Below are positions 36,487 through 54,591 of a stretch of 64,000 bases of DNA, piece by piece. The position numbers were made by a program, and so were the translations under genes. The stretch spans positions 11,067,587 through 11,131,586 of the forward strand of contig CM119268.1 in NCBI GenBank assembly GCA_051294375.1. The letters run 5' to 3'. Under the pieces are notes generated by a model. The model was not told where the DNA came from. It saw only the letters and a program-made list of their open reading frames with translations, and searched no databases. Position 1 is the first letter of the stretch, and each line of letters opens with the position of its first letter. The stretch is from Paraspadella gotoi (taxonomy: Eukaryota > Chaetognatha).

Positions 36487-38445
36487 CTGAGGAGCGAGGA
36501 TGCGTTGAAAAGTGTCAGGAAGGCGGGGGAGAAATGTGTTCCAGTCGAACTCTTAATTTTATGAAATCGATTCTTTCATCTTTCAGCATTCATCGCCGTT
36601 GCTTTATTGGAGTATGTTTCAAAATTTGGGTAAAAATGTTGAAATAAAAAATAGACTAGATAAATAAATTTCTTAAAAATCCTACAGTCATTAAATCAAA
36701 AAAAAATTTAAGCAACCTACTTTCATTTATTTGTTCTTAACTGCAGTTTCCACTGGCGATTCAACAGATGACGCGACGATTCGTATCGATGATCTTTTGT
36801 GCGCTCAATTTTTGGGAACTGAATTTGCGAACTGTCCTGGGCGTTTGATTGAGGTTTTCCTTTAATAAGTTGCTTGATCGATTTTTGTTGATGTCGCAAC
36901 TGAGATTTTTCAATTTCAATGTCATCTCCTTCGAGTCAATGATATTTGTTTTAAATACTTTTTTATGAGAACCCATTTTTTAAAAATATTTTGAAAACGT
37001 TCTCGAGATCATTTTTTAAGTAAACTTCCAAAATGATTTTCTTTAAAAAATAGACATACTATTTACTTGTAAATAAAAACCATAGTATTTTCTAGGCAAT
37101 GTCGAATTAATTTTACGCCTTCCCCAATCCGGTTCTCATTAAAAAGGATCGCCAAACCTTCCTGAGATCTTTGTTTTGATTCCAATGAACAATCTCTTCG
37201 GGGTATTTCCTCGCTTTGCGTCTAACGAAGAAACGACGCAGCGCAGGAAGTTCAATTTTCAAAACTGGCACGATACTTAAAATTGGATACCTGCGCGACG
37301 GGTTCGGGCTGAGCTAGAGACATCTTTGACGCCCTCATCAGATTCCATCTCGTCGTTTGATTGGTCAACCATCGAAGTCGAGATTGATTCTGGGCGCAAT
37401 TGAATTTCATTGCCTTCGGCTACAATAACCGGCTGTTATTCATTTCCTCTCATTATTTCAAAGGTTCCCTGCCGAAAACTCCTCGTGGCGACCTTACCCG
37501 AACCTCACCAAACCCAGCTCTTATACCTCGTCGAACCCGGGTCTTCCCTTCTCCAAATCCCATTCCCATATTTTCGTCGACCACGTGGAAGATGATGATG
37601 ACAAAGACGACGACGAGCTTGGTCGACGACGACGAAAGATTTTCATTTTGAATTTGATCCTTGATCAGGTTGTCGGTCGGTCTGTTTCGTCGCGACTTTT
37701 GTCCGTTTTTTAACGATTCGGTCTTTATTATGACGAGAATTCTACTTGCAGAATGTACACAGTTTTTTGACTCAAATAATGTAGCACAGTAGCAATCAGG
37801 ATATAATGATAAGCTTAAGACTCCCATTTGCTTACTACAACAATTTCATTTGAATATACCGGTTATGCCTTATGGTCTTTTACTTGATTTGTTATCTTCT
37901 CTGCGCCTCAATTTGTAACAATCGCAAAAATGATGCAAATTTAAAAAAATATTAATTATTGGCCGTGCAGTAACAATTTCTGTTTCTAGAAGCCCTTTGA
38001 AACCGATTTATCATATATAATGGCGCAAGCCACTGGTTGCTTTATTTCTTTCGAATCTAGATAAGGCCTTGACACTACATGGCATAAAAATTTGACACGT
38101 ACATCACTCCCACTACGACTTCCCCTTTACCCCATCGCTCCTTCTCCTCCTCCTTGCCTCCTCGCTCCTCCCTTTTCACCTCATGAGTAATAAGTTTTAC
38201 TCGTTATCGACTTTTCTCTCTGTTCACTCATGTGTTGAAAAAAGTCTAAACACTGTTGTTGTTGTTGTGTTGTGGTTTTGTTTGTTTCTGTTCGTTGACA
38301 TGAATGTTTGTCGTTTTTTGTCGTTGTGTGTTATTATTTTTGTTTTCTGGGGAGTCTAAAACTGGTCCAAATGAGCTAATATTCTATGTTTCACAAAAAA
38401 TCTTTGTCCCAAAGAAAGATGAACTCGCCTTAAACTGGAGATCTA

Positions 38446-38512
38446 TGGGTCACTCCGAATGGTCACTCCAAATGGGTCACTCCGAATGGTCACTCCAAAT
38501 GGGGTCCTCACC
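38446..38512. repeat. 27-bp tandem repeat
   Basis: GGTCACTCCGAATGGTCACT-type units occur twice in full plus a part, alternating GAATG and AAATG endings. Confidence 0.8.
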
Positions 38513-38935
38513 TGTCCGAAGGGTTACTACTAAAAGTCGACGTGAATTCCCACTCCGAATGTGGTATAAACCCTTCCAGAACCTGGGAATAGCAAGCTCG
38601 CTCTTTCAGAAATGGGTCCACTGAAGTCATGTCATCATGTGACCCACTAAGACCATCACCAGATCATCTGTCTCGAGGCTCACACTGGTTCTTAGTCCCA
38701 AACTAAGTGCCCATCACGGCTCTCGTGCTTCCGCAATCTTCATCCGACTCGGTCGCTGTATCCTTCACACGAGTCGTCGTCGTCCTCGTACCCCGTTTGC
38801 CTGGCAACGGATTGTGTGGGATAATTCTCTCCCGAAGAGCAAACACCTCTCTTGTCTTGGAAACGAATCCTGTTTTCTCGGTCCACTTCTTCGTAGAAAT
38901 CATACGAGCGACAAGAGTCCACCCGATACGCACAC

Positions 38936-39400
38936 GACAGATATGGCAGCAATGGGCAGCAATGGCCGCAATGGAGCAATGAAAGCATTGGCAGCAATGA
39001 AAGCATATGGCAAGCAATAGCAGCAATGGGAGCATGGACAGCATTTGCCGCAATGGCAGAACAATGGCATGCATTGGCAACACCCGACTCAATGCGTCAT
39101 CGTTTTGCTGCAGGTAGAATTGTTGCTAGCAATGGCCGCATGGCATCAAGCTTGGGAACATATTGGCAGCTATGTGCGTGTATTTCAGAAGTTTTGCAGG
39201 TCACTGATGTTTAAAAATCAAGTATGAATAGCGATGGGCAGCCAATGGTAGCATGGCAGCATGGGCAGCAATTGTGCAGACAACTTCAGGCCTGACTTAG
39301 CAATTGCAATTAGCTGCAATGGCATCCATTGGCAGCATTGGCAGGCAGTAGACAGATAAGGTGGACGCAACCTTGGTACAACTTAATAATGGCAGCATTA
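38936..39400. repeat. Degenerate 9-bp (GGCAGCAAT)n minisatellite
   Basis: The unit TGGCAGCAA/GCAATGGCA is repeated with drift for about 450 bp, with scattered units to about 39,750. In one frame it reads Ala-Ala-Met repeats (AAMAAMAAM), which explains several open frames here. Confidence 0.8.
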
Positions 39401-41494
39401 AGTAGCATTAAATGAGAAAATATCGGGATAATTAAAATCCACATAGTTTCATCGAGCAGGCAGAGCATCTACTTGTGCAGAACAATGGCACTATGCACTA
39501 TAAAGAGACACATCTCTGTGCACTGATTTTCCCCAAGCAAGAATTGGCAGCAAATTGGACACCGAAGTTAACACACCAATTGGCCTGAGACAATGAAATC
39601 ATACCTGAGCCCACGAATCCAATGGTAGAAGGAGCAATAGTAAACGACCACACTACGGTCCATATACCTAACAAAGGAACGAAAGTACATGTTCCATGTA
39701 CAGTGCAATGTAGGCAGCATTGCGCACAAGCCATTGGCAGCTAATTGCTTCAAAACAGTTCAACTTTCCCATGATCCGAGACCACCTCATCTCAGGGCGT
39801 TCGCCTGCTTTGAACTAAGAGAGCCACTCTCTATTCTCGCCATAAAACGCATATCCGCTAACTCCACACTGAGACGGCCAACACATCTATACCACTTTTA
39901 GACACTCCAGTGCGGACGCGGATAGACATTATCGAAGGCGAGCTTTGTACGATATCTCACAACAACAAACGACGAACTCGGCGGAGAGCGCAACTCGTTG
40001 TTCACGCAATGAGAGTACTGATACTACGACGATGACGAAACGTAGACGACCCCTCGCACGAGGCGCTCCTCGTTGGGACAATGACGACGACACGATGCTG
40101 GATAAGGAGGACCGCAGGAGAGGCAGCCGGGCTCCGGGGAGGAAACGAAACAAAGACGACGAAAACAGCCACAACTGTGACGTGAAAGACAGAGCTTCGG
40201 GTCCGCCAACTACGGGATGAGGGGATCGCTTATTCAGGCGAGTACCAAACTAATTAAGGTTTACCTTTGTATGATGTTAATTTGTCATCATTATTTTTAT
40301 TTATCGATACTGTTATAAAAAATAGTTTGTAGTCTACGCGTCAGGCCCATAATTTGCACAAAAAACGTTTTTTTGTTAAATATGCATAGGGAAAAAGTTT
40401 TAGGAAAATAGGTGATTATTTAATATTTTTGCTCATTTGAAACACCCACTCTCAAAAAGCTATTAAAAATATCATGAATGATGTCATGAGCTCGAACGTC
40501 CGTTCACGATCCGATGCCTCAAATAGCTTTTTCGACGCCCAGCGATAAAAATAACACGTCAAAGTTAACTTAAAACAAATAAGTTTTTAAAGAGGAACCA
40601 TTACGTGATGATTATAAAACAATCAAAGTGTAAAAGTGTAAAGAGAAAAAAACTTTTTACACTTTTTAATTTCATTTTCAAACCGTCTGAACTTTGGAGA
40701 ATAAACAAGAAAGATTTTTGGAGAAACAAACGATTGAATTTATATTTCATACGAACACGAATTTTTTTCTGGTTTTGTGTGTGTGTGTGTTTAATTCGAA
40801 GGGGGAAAACGAAATAATTACAAAGGATTTTGTTGTCAATAAACGAACTTTATCGTCGGTAGGTAATACGATACAATTTATTAAACATTGCATATATACA
40901 ATAATTTAACATTAATGATAATAATTTCTTTTCACGGAGGCAAAGATGAAAGCTTTTATTTTTAAGAAAAGAAGCTCTACGAACTTTAAATAGCCTACAT
41001 TCGATACTATGTTATCTACGAATAATATAAATATATACTTTTGTTAATATTTACAGTGCAAATTTTACACAAACTTTATGCCCGTTAAATTATTTTTTGT
41101 ACGTTTCATGGAAACAAATGGCGTCACAAATATTGGTTATTTTTTGTTTTCAATCTGTGTTTTTTGTTTTTTTTTATTTCCAAATTTGGAAGTTAATCAA
41201 TTCGTAGGACTTCACTAAAAATTGCGGCAACTGGTATATGTACAAAAAAATAAACAAATATCTGATATCAAGTTGTAAAAAATAGACTAGTGATCGAGGA
41301 AGAGACACGAATCATTACTTGACAATAAATAAACGAATAAATAAAAAAAAGAAAAACTGAAAAAGGCTATGAAGCGGAATCAATGCACGATGATGAATAA
41401 CAACGGCGCTTTCATTGTTTTTAAAACAAACAATCGTGTAAATTTTGTTGTTTTCATGCCTGACAACGAACGTTTGGTACGAGCACACACTCAA

Positions 41495-41496
41495 CG

Positions 41497-41559
<63 letters not shown>

Positions 41560-41590
41560 AGGAAGAAGAGAGAGAGAGAGAGAGAGAGAA
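41495..41590. repeat. (GA)n microsatellite
   Basis: GA-rich tract with short interruptions. Confidence 0.9.
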
Positions 41591-41895
41591 TGGAAACGAA
41601 TTAAGCATTTCAAAACGAAAGGCGAAATAAAAAACGGAGAAAAAAAAATTAAACAAACAAAATATTTTTCGAAATAACACGACCTACAAAGTAAAGTGGT
41701 CCGTAATTAAAATAAAATAAAAAAAAACAAAATAAAAAAAAATTATTCGATACCGACTGTGAACGAGAGATGGCTAATATCGATGATTATGTAATATTAT
41801 TACTCGGAAATGTACACACGGCCCAGCGACAGCCCCTCCTCGTTGTCCGCGGGCGCCCGTAACTCCTACAATTTCACATCCTGACGACAGGGGTC

Positions 41896-47260
<5,365 letters not shown>

Positions 47261-47307
47261 GTTTGTTTTCGTCCTATCGTCTTTTCTTTCCGCTCGATTT
47301 TCTATCA

Positions 47308-47344
47308 TTTTCGTCGTCGTCGTCGATGTTTAATTATGCGGCAA

Positions 47345-47379
<35 letters not shown>

Positions 47380-47431
47380 GTTTCACCCTCTTCGTCGTCG
47401 TCGTCGTCGTCGTCGTCGTTGTCTTCCTCAT
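47308..47431. repeat. (GTC)n trinucleotide repeat
   Basis: Two GTC runs separated by a short interruption. On the minus strand they read as Asp runs preceded by an open frame (NRNLVFTTKFRDEED). No splice sites support this as an exon. Confidence 0.85.
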
Positions 47432-48085
47432 CACGGAATTTCGTCGTAAACACCAAATTTCGATTCGCGTTTCTGTTTTTCCATCAAAACTGATCAGTGA
47501 ACAATGAAGTTTGCGTGAAGCGAGACGAAAAGTGATAAGAGACATCTGGTAGTGAGATTTCGAGCGTTATGGTTTGTATGGGAAGAAATTTATAAATTCC
47601 GTCCTCATAAATATGTCTCAATAATCAAAATGATTTTGTATGGGCAATAACAAACAGCTATTAACATGCATTGCACACAGGCATACATGTAATAGTATGT
47701 ACATGTATCATCTTTATCAACTGCTTCATTCCATACACTGCATTTCTTTAAATGTTTATATATTTGTATGGTCATGATTTCTCAAAATGTATAAATATGA
47801 TTCTTTTCATTACGATCAAAGTCAATATTTCTATTATTATGGATACAAAAGTGTTTGAAGGCCTAAATCGAAAATAAAAAAAGCAACGATTTCAATATTA
47901 AGTAATTAAAAACAGATGAAATCCTTACTTAATTTTTTAAATAGATTAATTTTTGTACGTATATTTAAGTAAATACTATATTAATGTATTAAAATTATGA
48001 GAAAATGAGAGAAAAAACGCGAAGACATCTTTGATGAAAACCGTCGCGTTGTTAAGAACATTTTCTTTCCTCGGCATCACAATTC

Positions 48086-48145
48086 TCGTCGTCGTCGTCG
48101 TCGTTGACGTCGTCGTCGTCGTCGTTCTCGTCGTCGTCTTCCTCG
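48086..48145. repeat. (GTC)n trinucleotide repeat
   Basis: GTC runs again reading as poly-Asp on the minus strand (EEDDDENDDDDD). A cysteine cluster frame next to it is closed by a stop codon and lacks an acceptor. Confidence 0.85.
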
Positions 48146-48283
48146 CCGGTGCCACCGCGGCAGGGGCCCATGTTCCCACAGCAGCAACAGCATCATCGAA
48201 TTTCTTCGTCGCTGCGGATGCTGACGTCACTGACGCAGCAGAGAAGGTTTCGTGTGCGCCCTATACGCACGCACATACACGCA

Positions 48284-48404
<121 letters not shown>

Positions 48405-48556
48405 GAGAAAATCATGCAGCGTTGGTAACGATCGTTGTGGGAGAGAAAAGGAGGAAAGTAAAAGGTAATACAGGAGAAAGGAAAGGAAAAAAGGAAAGTA
48501 AATCGGAGAAGGAAATGTAAGGAAAAATTGCACATAATCGTACGATCCGTATTTCG

Positions 48557-48751
48557 ATGGCGAATCTCCCACACGATGAGGTGAAGATTATTACCAAGTT
48601 CCCAAAGAACACGATTGCTTTTGTGATTCGAAAATGGTCTCACTGTTCGGGTTTAGATTTGCTTCGAACTCAAAAAAGAATGCTTGGATCGAGCAACTTG
48701 ATTGATGAAGCCAATCCACTACATAATCACGATAAAACGATAAAATATTAA
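48557..48751 (+). mobile_element. Possible Tc1-type transposase helix-turn-helix remnant
   Basis: A 64-codon open frame includes FPKNTIAFVIRKWSHCSGL. This resembles the end of the second DNA-binding helix-turn-helix of Tc1-like transposases, which usually carry a V-x-x-I-I-R-K-W block. No catalytic DDE part or terminal repeats are seen nearby, so at best this is a degraded fragment. Confidence 0.35.
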
Positions 48752-49064
48752 TGCGGGGCGACGCAAATAATGGAGCGAATAACACGGTGCTTTGTCTCTT
48801 AATTAAACATTAAACAATGTCGAAATAGAAAACAACAACGACGTCTATATGCAAATGAAGCGATGACTGTTGGCGACGTCGACAAGAAATCAAGACGAAC
48901 CCGAAATTAAAGAGAAAACAACAACAACAACAACAACAACAGAGGGTGACGGGATTTCGACGAAACGACACTCGAAAACTCAGAGTCGAGAATTGAATTA
49001 AGGCCGAAGGGGGAAAAGTGTAAGGAGGGACTTGAGCCGTGATTGAAGCGGGGTAGGCGAGAGC

Positions 49065-49077
<13 letters not shown>

Positions 49078-49138
<61 letters not shown>
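49078..49138. repeat. (GA)n microsatellite
   Basis: Nearly pure GA run. Confidence 0.95.
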
Positions 49139-49139
<1 letters not shown>

Positions 49140-50487
49140 GTTTGAGGAAATTAAATTGTAATTGTGGGAACACCTAAAGAGGGAGGTTTTTGAAGCTCTG
49201 ACGAGAATGGAAGAGATAAGATTTGAAAATATAGAGTTTATAAAAGATTTTAAAAAAATATTTGAGTTTATTATAAATACAAAAATATTTGAGTTTTTAA
49301 GAGAATAAAGAGAATATAAACATAGAAAAATAACAAAGACAAAAATTAGAAGATAAAAATTAAAGTGCTGAAGCAACCCAAAAAAATGACTATTCGTTTG
49401 CAGGTCGGTTTTTTTCTTCTTTTTTTTTCTGCAGCCAAATTGAGTTATCGGGAGTTGCATTCACGAGGCGAAATCGCGTGGCGCTGGTCACGTGGCCTCA
49501 CATTCACTCTGAGCAATCGCGTTACGACCGAATATCACGCGAAATCGCCAGTCAATCACGTGATCATTATCTCTTTAGGTTTTTTTGGTATAGTTCTTCT
49601 AGAAAGCTGTCCTATTTGATTCATCAAAAGCGAATTCAAGATAAAGTATTGTTTATGTTTTTCTTTAAACTAGCAATATCTGGGGAAATAGCAAAAACGT
49701 TATTTGAGACGTTATGCCCATCAGGGCAATATTTTTGAAAGGTTTCTCATTTCAGCTAAAACACCGAATTTTTATATTTAAAAATTTAATTATGAGTTAA
49801 AGATGAGGTTAAAAATCGGTTAATAAGTTTAAGGATTACTATTACGGATTAAGGAGGTTGAAGATTAGATTATAGATTAGAATAAGGTGAAAAATTTAAA
49901 TAAATAGATCATAATTAAGTTTAGGAAAATAGTGCAAGACTTTTACTGAATTCCGATTTGAATTGAATCCGGACCAAAGGAAACGCGAACTCATGTCAAG
50001 TGAGATAAAACTAAATTGCATTTCTCGCTCTCACTCTCTCGCTTAATTCGGACGCCAACTCGTGATGCGGTCACGCGCTGCGTACGATCACCGACATCGT
50101 TGAGTGAGAAACGCGGGCGAGTGATATCCGAGTGAAGGAATCTTACCAGTGATTATCTTAACGACGCCAGAACAAAAAAGATATCTCGTTAATACTGGTA
50201 CAATTATTGTCGATAAGTCGTGCGATAGAGTGGATTTATTAGTGTTACTTTAAATAGAGTAGCGATAACGATGACTCGTTTGCGTTGGTTATTTGAAAAA
50301 ATAACATTAGTTGCTTGACGAGAATTCATTCGACAGAGTTCACGCAGGTGTCGCTTTTTCTATCGAGTCTTTTTCTCTTCGCTCTTTTCAAAATACAAAT
50401 TAACGGAGAAAAAATGGAAAAAATTTAAAGTAAGTCTCCACACAAATCGAGACTCGTTCTTTCGATGCAGTGACGTCACGGAGGCCC

Positions 50488-50619
<132 letters not shown>

Positions 50620-51551
50620 CGCTCGCAAGGATCGCGCCATAGCGAGAAAGACTCCGGGCTCTGAGAGGGCGCGTGCGGCGGGGGCGTGGAAGACGTGGGA
50701 TGGCGAAGGGAAGATGGTGAAAAGACGGATGGCGATGGTGGATGGCACAAGGGAGGCAGATGGCATATAACTTTAAACCTATGGAAAAATGAAGAAAGTG
50801 TTATGAGAAAGAGAGATAAGCGGATTTAGTTAGAATAGAAAAAATAAACTAGACCTTGAATAAGAACGGAGTAAATAAAGAGCATATTTACTCAACGCTT
50901 TGGGTTTTAAAAAAAGAAATGTATATGTTTTCCAAAAATGAAATATTTGTTACCATAAAGTTCAGATTTGTCTGCCGCCAATTTCCTCCCACAGTGTCAC
51001 TCTCGATTCCCGCTCAGTCAGTCAGTCAGTTTCCATTTTTCTAAACTTAGACCAATTATCAAGTTTTCTTCTCAAGTTCTGCTCATCGGAGGAAATTCGC
51101 CCTTGTTAATTCCACCAATTGGATTATCTTTCAAATTCGATCTTTGCTTCTTTCTATGTTGTACATTCCTATATTTTCAGAACTTTTGATTAACGATCGT
51201 CACCTTTCGTCCAGTCTCTGGATTTTTACTTTTAAAGTATATTTCCCAATTATTAAATTATTTATATTTTTTTTTACTTTGTAATTTTTTTAATAATTAT
51301 TTACCAAAAATTAACCTAATGTTCTATTTCAAACTGTAACTGCAACTACGAGGAGCCTTACCATGGCGAAGCTGAAAACAAATTAAACTCTTCTCTTTGA
51401 TTTGTAGTATTCTTTAAAAATTCCAAGTTTCGCTCGAGTGATACTTCCTTCTTTTTAAAACTTGGAAAAGCAAATAAAACTCTTCCACGTTTCCAATTTC
51501 TCGACCTTTTGTTTAATAGGCATCGTAGACTACGTAGTTTTACTGACATAA

Positions 51552-51552
51552 A

Positions 51553-51591
<39 letters not shown>
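51552..51591. repeat. (CT)n tract forming a polypyrimidine acceptor region
   Basis: A CT run ends 8 nt before the CAG acceptor of the ICL3 exon at 51,600. Confidence 0.85.
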
Positions 51592-51594
<3 letters not shown>

Positions 51595-51599
51595 GACAG

Positions 51600-54591
51600 G
51601 GGCGGACAATCGATGCGAGGATCTCTGCCAACGAACGTCGCTTCGGAAACCGGAAGTTTGGGCAGCATCCATGGAAATCCCAGCGGAAGAGTCTTGAGGT
51701 GAAAATCGATCAAATCAATCAATCAAATAAATTGATAAAATCAGTGAAAACAAACACGTTGGCCCAGTATCCACGGTATAATCAATCGAATGAAAAAAAA
51801 AATCAAATCAAATCAATTATATTTCCCATGATAATCGCCCAATTGGCTTCCTCCAGCACGAAACGTTTGACGGTGATGCTGTTGACGATCTCCTTCGCCT
51901 ACATCGCCCTCTCGACGCCCAATTGCATCGTCTACTCGTTGATGGCCGCGGATCCGTCCAGGCTCATGGACGAGGACACGGGTGCGTCATTATTACTTTC
52001 ATTAGTTTATCTCTCTTCCTTTTTTTCTGTTTCTCGTTCGTGAGGGGAGATTTATCAAATATACATCGCAGACTTATTTACTGATTTTAATTCGTCAAAG
52101 CGTTCAAAAAAATGTACCTACAGTACTTTCAAGTTTAAGTTTTTTATTTCATTTGAAGTTTTCATTTTTAAATATCGTTAAAGAAAAAAAACAAACAAAG
52201 CGTATGGAAAAAAATATCAAACCCTCAATCATCAATATAAGTCTTGAAAATTATTACACTAAATAATACAGCTCATTGTTGAAAAAAAACTAAATTTTCC
52301 ACATCTTGATATTCTGAATTGATGAATAGAGTCCACCGTCGACTTGTGCTCATTTGGTTATTGCCAATCAATCGCTTTAAACCGCTTTACCTTTTCTACA
52401 TTGTACCCGATAAATACATTTAGTTATGATTCATTCGCCGGAAGTAAATTAGCTCACTCACTTCTTCTAAAGGCAACGATTAGAAAAGCAGACATAAGCA
52501 AACAAAAAAAAAATATTCAAACTGATATTTAAGATGAACGTTTAGTATTCTGAATTTTGGACAATTGTTTAAGACTGGCATCTGTCAAGGAAATTTGAAA
52601 ATTTCCGATGGACATTTTGTAGACAGGAAGCAAAATGGTTCATCCGATTTTCTGTCCTTTAGGTCTTCGTTGGCACTTGGCATTCTACATCAGCACGGTC
52701 CTGCTCTTCCTCAACAACTCCCTAAACGTAGTGTTCTACTCCATCTCTGGACCAGAGTTCCGTCTCGCTCTCAAGATGCGCTATTGCATGAAGAAACGGG
52801 CCAACCCCGTCACCCCGCTACAGGTCTCCACGATGTGATTGTTTTTAATGTTAAAAAATATTTAAAAAAACAAGATATATTTTTTTCATTTATTTTAGGT
52901 TTGGTCTATCCCTATGACCAAACGACCCCCCGGCATGGCCTCTGCTCCGCCCTCGCTTCACATGAGAAACGAAACCTCGCTCACGAGACAAAAGAGCATC
53001 GACGCTCTGCTTCCACATTCCGACGGGCAGAGGGCGGCTCAAGGAGCGGAGTGCAATACCATCGAGAGGATGCACAAACAAAATAACAAGGATCACTCAA
53101 CGAAGGTAACTGATAGATTGACTGATCGATCGTTATTGTATAAAAACAAATATTTGGAGTTCAGTAGTTAAACATTGCTTAAACGATTTTTTTTTTTTTT
53201 GCAGAGGAGGAGCCGCGTCTCGCTCTCGTCTCTAATTCGATTTTCGTCCACCGAAGTTTTTCTCCCAAAATCGACGACACCCACTCCGGCCACGACGACT
53301 ACAACAACAACGACGACGACCAGAAAAATTTCAGGTAAAATATAATTTGTCCAATGTCCTTTCGGTTGTGCTAATTTCTTAAGTCAGCTAATCTCATTTT
53401 CATGTGAGAGCGGAGGACAATAGTATTTCCCGATCTTATACTGATGGATTTTTTAAAAAAATATTATGCCACTTTATTGATACAGAGGAAGGTCATAAAC
53501 TAGACTGTGAGAGAATCTTGATTGTAAGCTGGCAGGATTCTGCTATATTGTTATCTTGTAAGAGGGATGGTCATGGTGGCATAAGCCCACCGTCTTCTGT
53601 CAAAAGTCAGGAAGCAAGATAGATAAATTGTATTAACGGACTATTATTACAACAGGGAGGTCCAGCTATTTTCGGAAAATATTTATATTATAATTTAAAC
53701 GGGTAAATTTATAGTAATGTAATAAAAATAAGTACAAAAGATAAAAAAATGGTTTAAACGATATAATCCATTAAAAAAATCCAGCCTTGGCAGCGATGAC
53801 TTTCTGCAAGCATCCAGGGAAGGCCGCGCAATCCCTGCTACAATCCTTATTTTCAAGAGTTTGACAGTTATATACACGACGGCACGTTTGACCTCTGGCT
53901 TGACCAATGACCACCTCCCATTCTTAATAGACAAGGGGATCACAGTCAGAGGAACTGAGGGGTAACAAGTATGGTTTCCTCGTTTTTCTTTTAAGAAAGG
54001 GCGCGGAAAAATTAAACGTGATGAAAAAATGGTAAATAAAAACAGTTATGGGACGATTTTCCGGTCATATTGGGTATTGATCGAAAGGCAGCAAACGTTC
54101 AGTTTCTGTTCGCTTTTAATTGTTTTCTATCTTAACCCGAGCTGTAAGTATATCAGAGGGATATATCTGTATGAGAATGGTTACCCTGATTATACATGAC
54201 ATCGGTTAATATAGGTTCAGTGGATATTTAATTAATGACTTAATGGTTTGGAGGCTACTTGACAAGCTTCTTGGTAAGACTAATGAACTAGAGAATTAGG
54301 CTTGCAATGTATTCAAGTATAGTCCGATATCTATATCTGCTACAAAAGTACCTAAACGTTTTCCGAAAAGAGCTGGACCTCCCTGTATATTGGTCATGCT
54401 AACACCTTCGAGACATAAGCTTAATACAGATAAATCCTCCAAACAACCGATTTCAATCAATCATTCCATAAATAAATTAGAACATAATTCTTACCTTACT
54501 TACCCCAGGCCGCCTCAGCCTCTCCCCCGATGACGCCTCAGAATTCGCGGTTAATTTCGCCGAATCTGATTTGGCGTCGGCGCGCCGCTGA
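51600..54591 (+). CDS. Class A GPCR, 3' half (ICL3, TM6, TM7, C-tail)
   Basis: Exons are 51,600-51,698, 51,857-51,981, 52,663-52,823, 52,899-53,105, 53,205-53,334 and 54,509-54,591 (stop TGA). All joins are phase-consistent. Exon 1 encodes a Gly/Ser-rich ICL3. Exon 2 gives TM6 (STKRLTVMLLTISFAYIALS, then TPNCIVYSLM). Exon 3 gives TM7 (WHLAFYISTVLLFLNNSLNV, then VFYSISG), where NNSLNVVFY replaces the usual NPxxY, as in some invertebrate peptide receptors. Exons 4-6 encode a long Ser/Thr-rich cytoplasmic tail ending SDLASARR. The upstream TM4-TM5 exons are not found. TM1-TM3 exons of compatible type lie on the same strand at 6871-10,256. The ligand is unknown. The last intron holds a Tc1-type element. 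Confidence 0.75.
53440..53632. repeat. Diverged internal copy of the 226-bp repeat
   Basis: It shares blocks with 6295-6470: CTTTATTGATA, GACTGTGAGAGAATCTTGATT, and TTATCTTGTAAG. It lacks the palindromic ends. It lies in the last GPCR intron immediately before the Tc1-type element. Confidence 0.6.
53653..54385 (-). mobile_element. Tc1/mariner-type DNA transposon remnant
   Basis: The terminal inverted repeats CAGGGAGGTCCAGCTATTTT and CAGGGAGGTCCAGCTCTTTT (minus strand at the right end) match over about 27 bp with one mismatch. The right end is followed by TA; the left flanking TA seems to have mutated. About 730 bp long. On the minus strand near 53,780-53,850 the frame reads AAFPGCLQKVIAAKAG, which resembles the C-terminal end of Tc1-like transposases. 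Most of the transposase is missing. It is inserted in the last intron of the GPCR gene. Confidence 0.7.

Larger units (their letters stand above)
36490..41895. other. Gene-poor region with tandem repeats
   Basis: No gene is confidently recognised. A minus-strand open frame at 36,761-36,976 begins MGSHKKVFKTNIIDSKEM and is lysine-rich, without a clear donor site. Another at 39,945-40,220 on the plus strand (MYDISQQQTTNSAES...) is polar and low-complexity. The tandem repeats are listed separately. 40,260-41,440 is A/T-rich with nothing seen. Confidence 0.4.

Noticed and set aside
36761-36976. Lysine-rich minus-strand frame as the 5' exon of the Asp-rich/TM gene
   Set aside because: The orientation is right, but no donor site near its end gives a phase match to the acceptor at 36,487.
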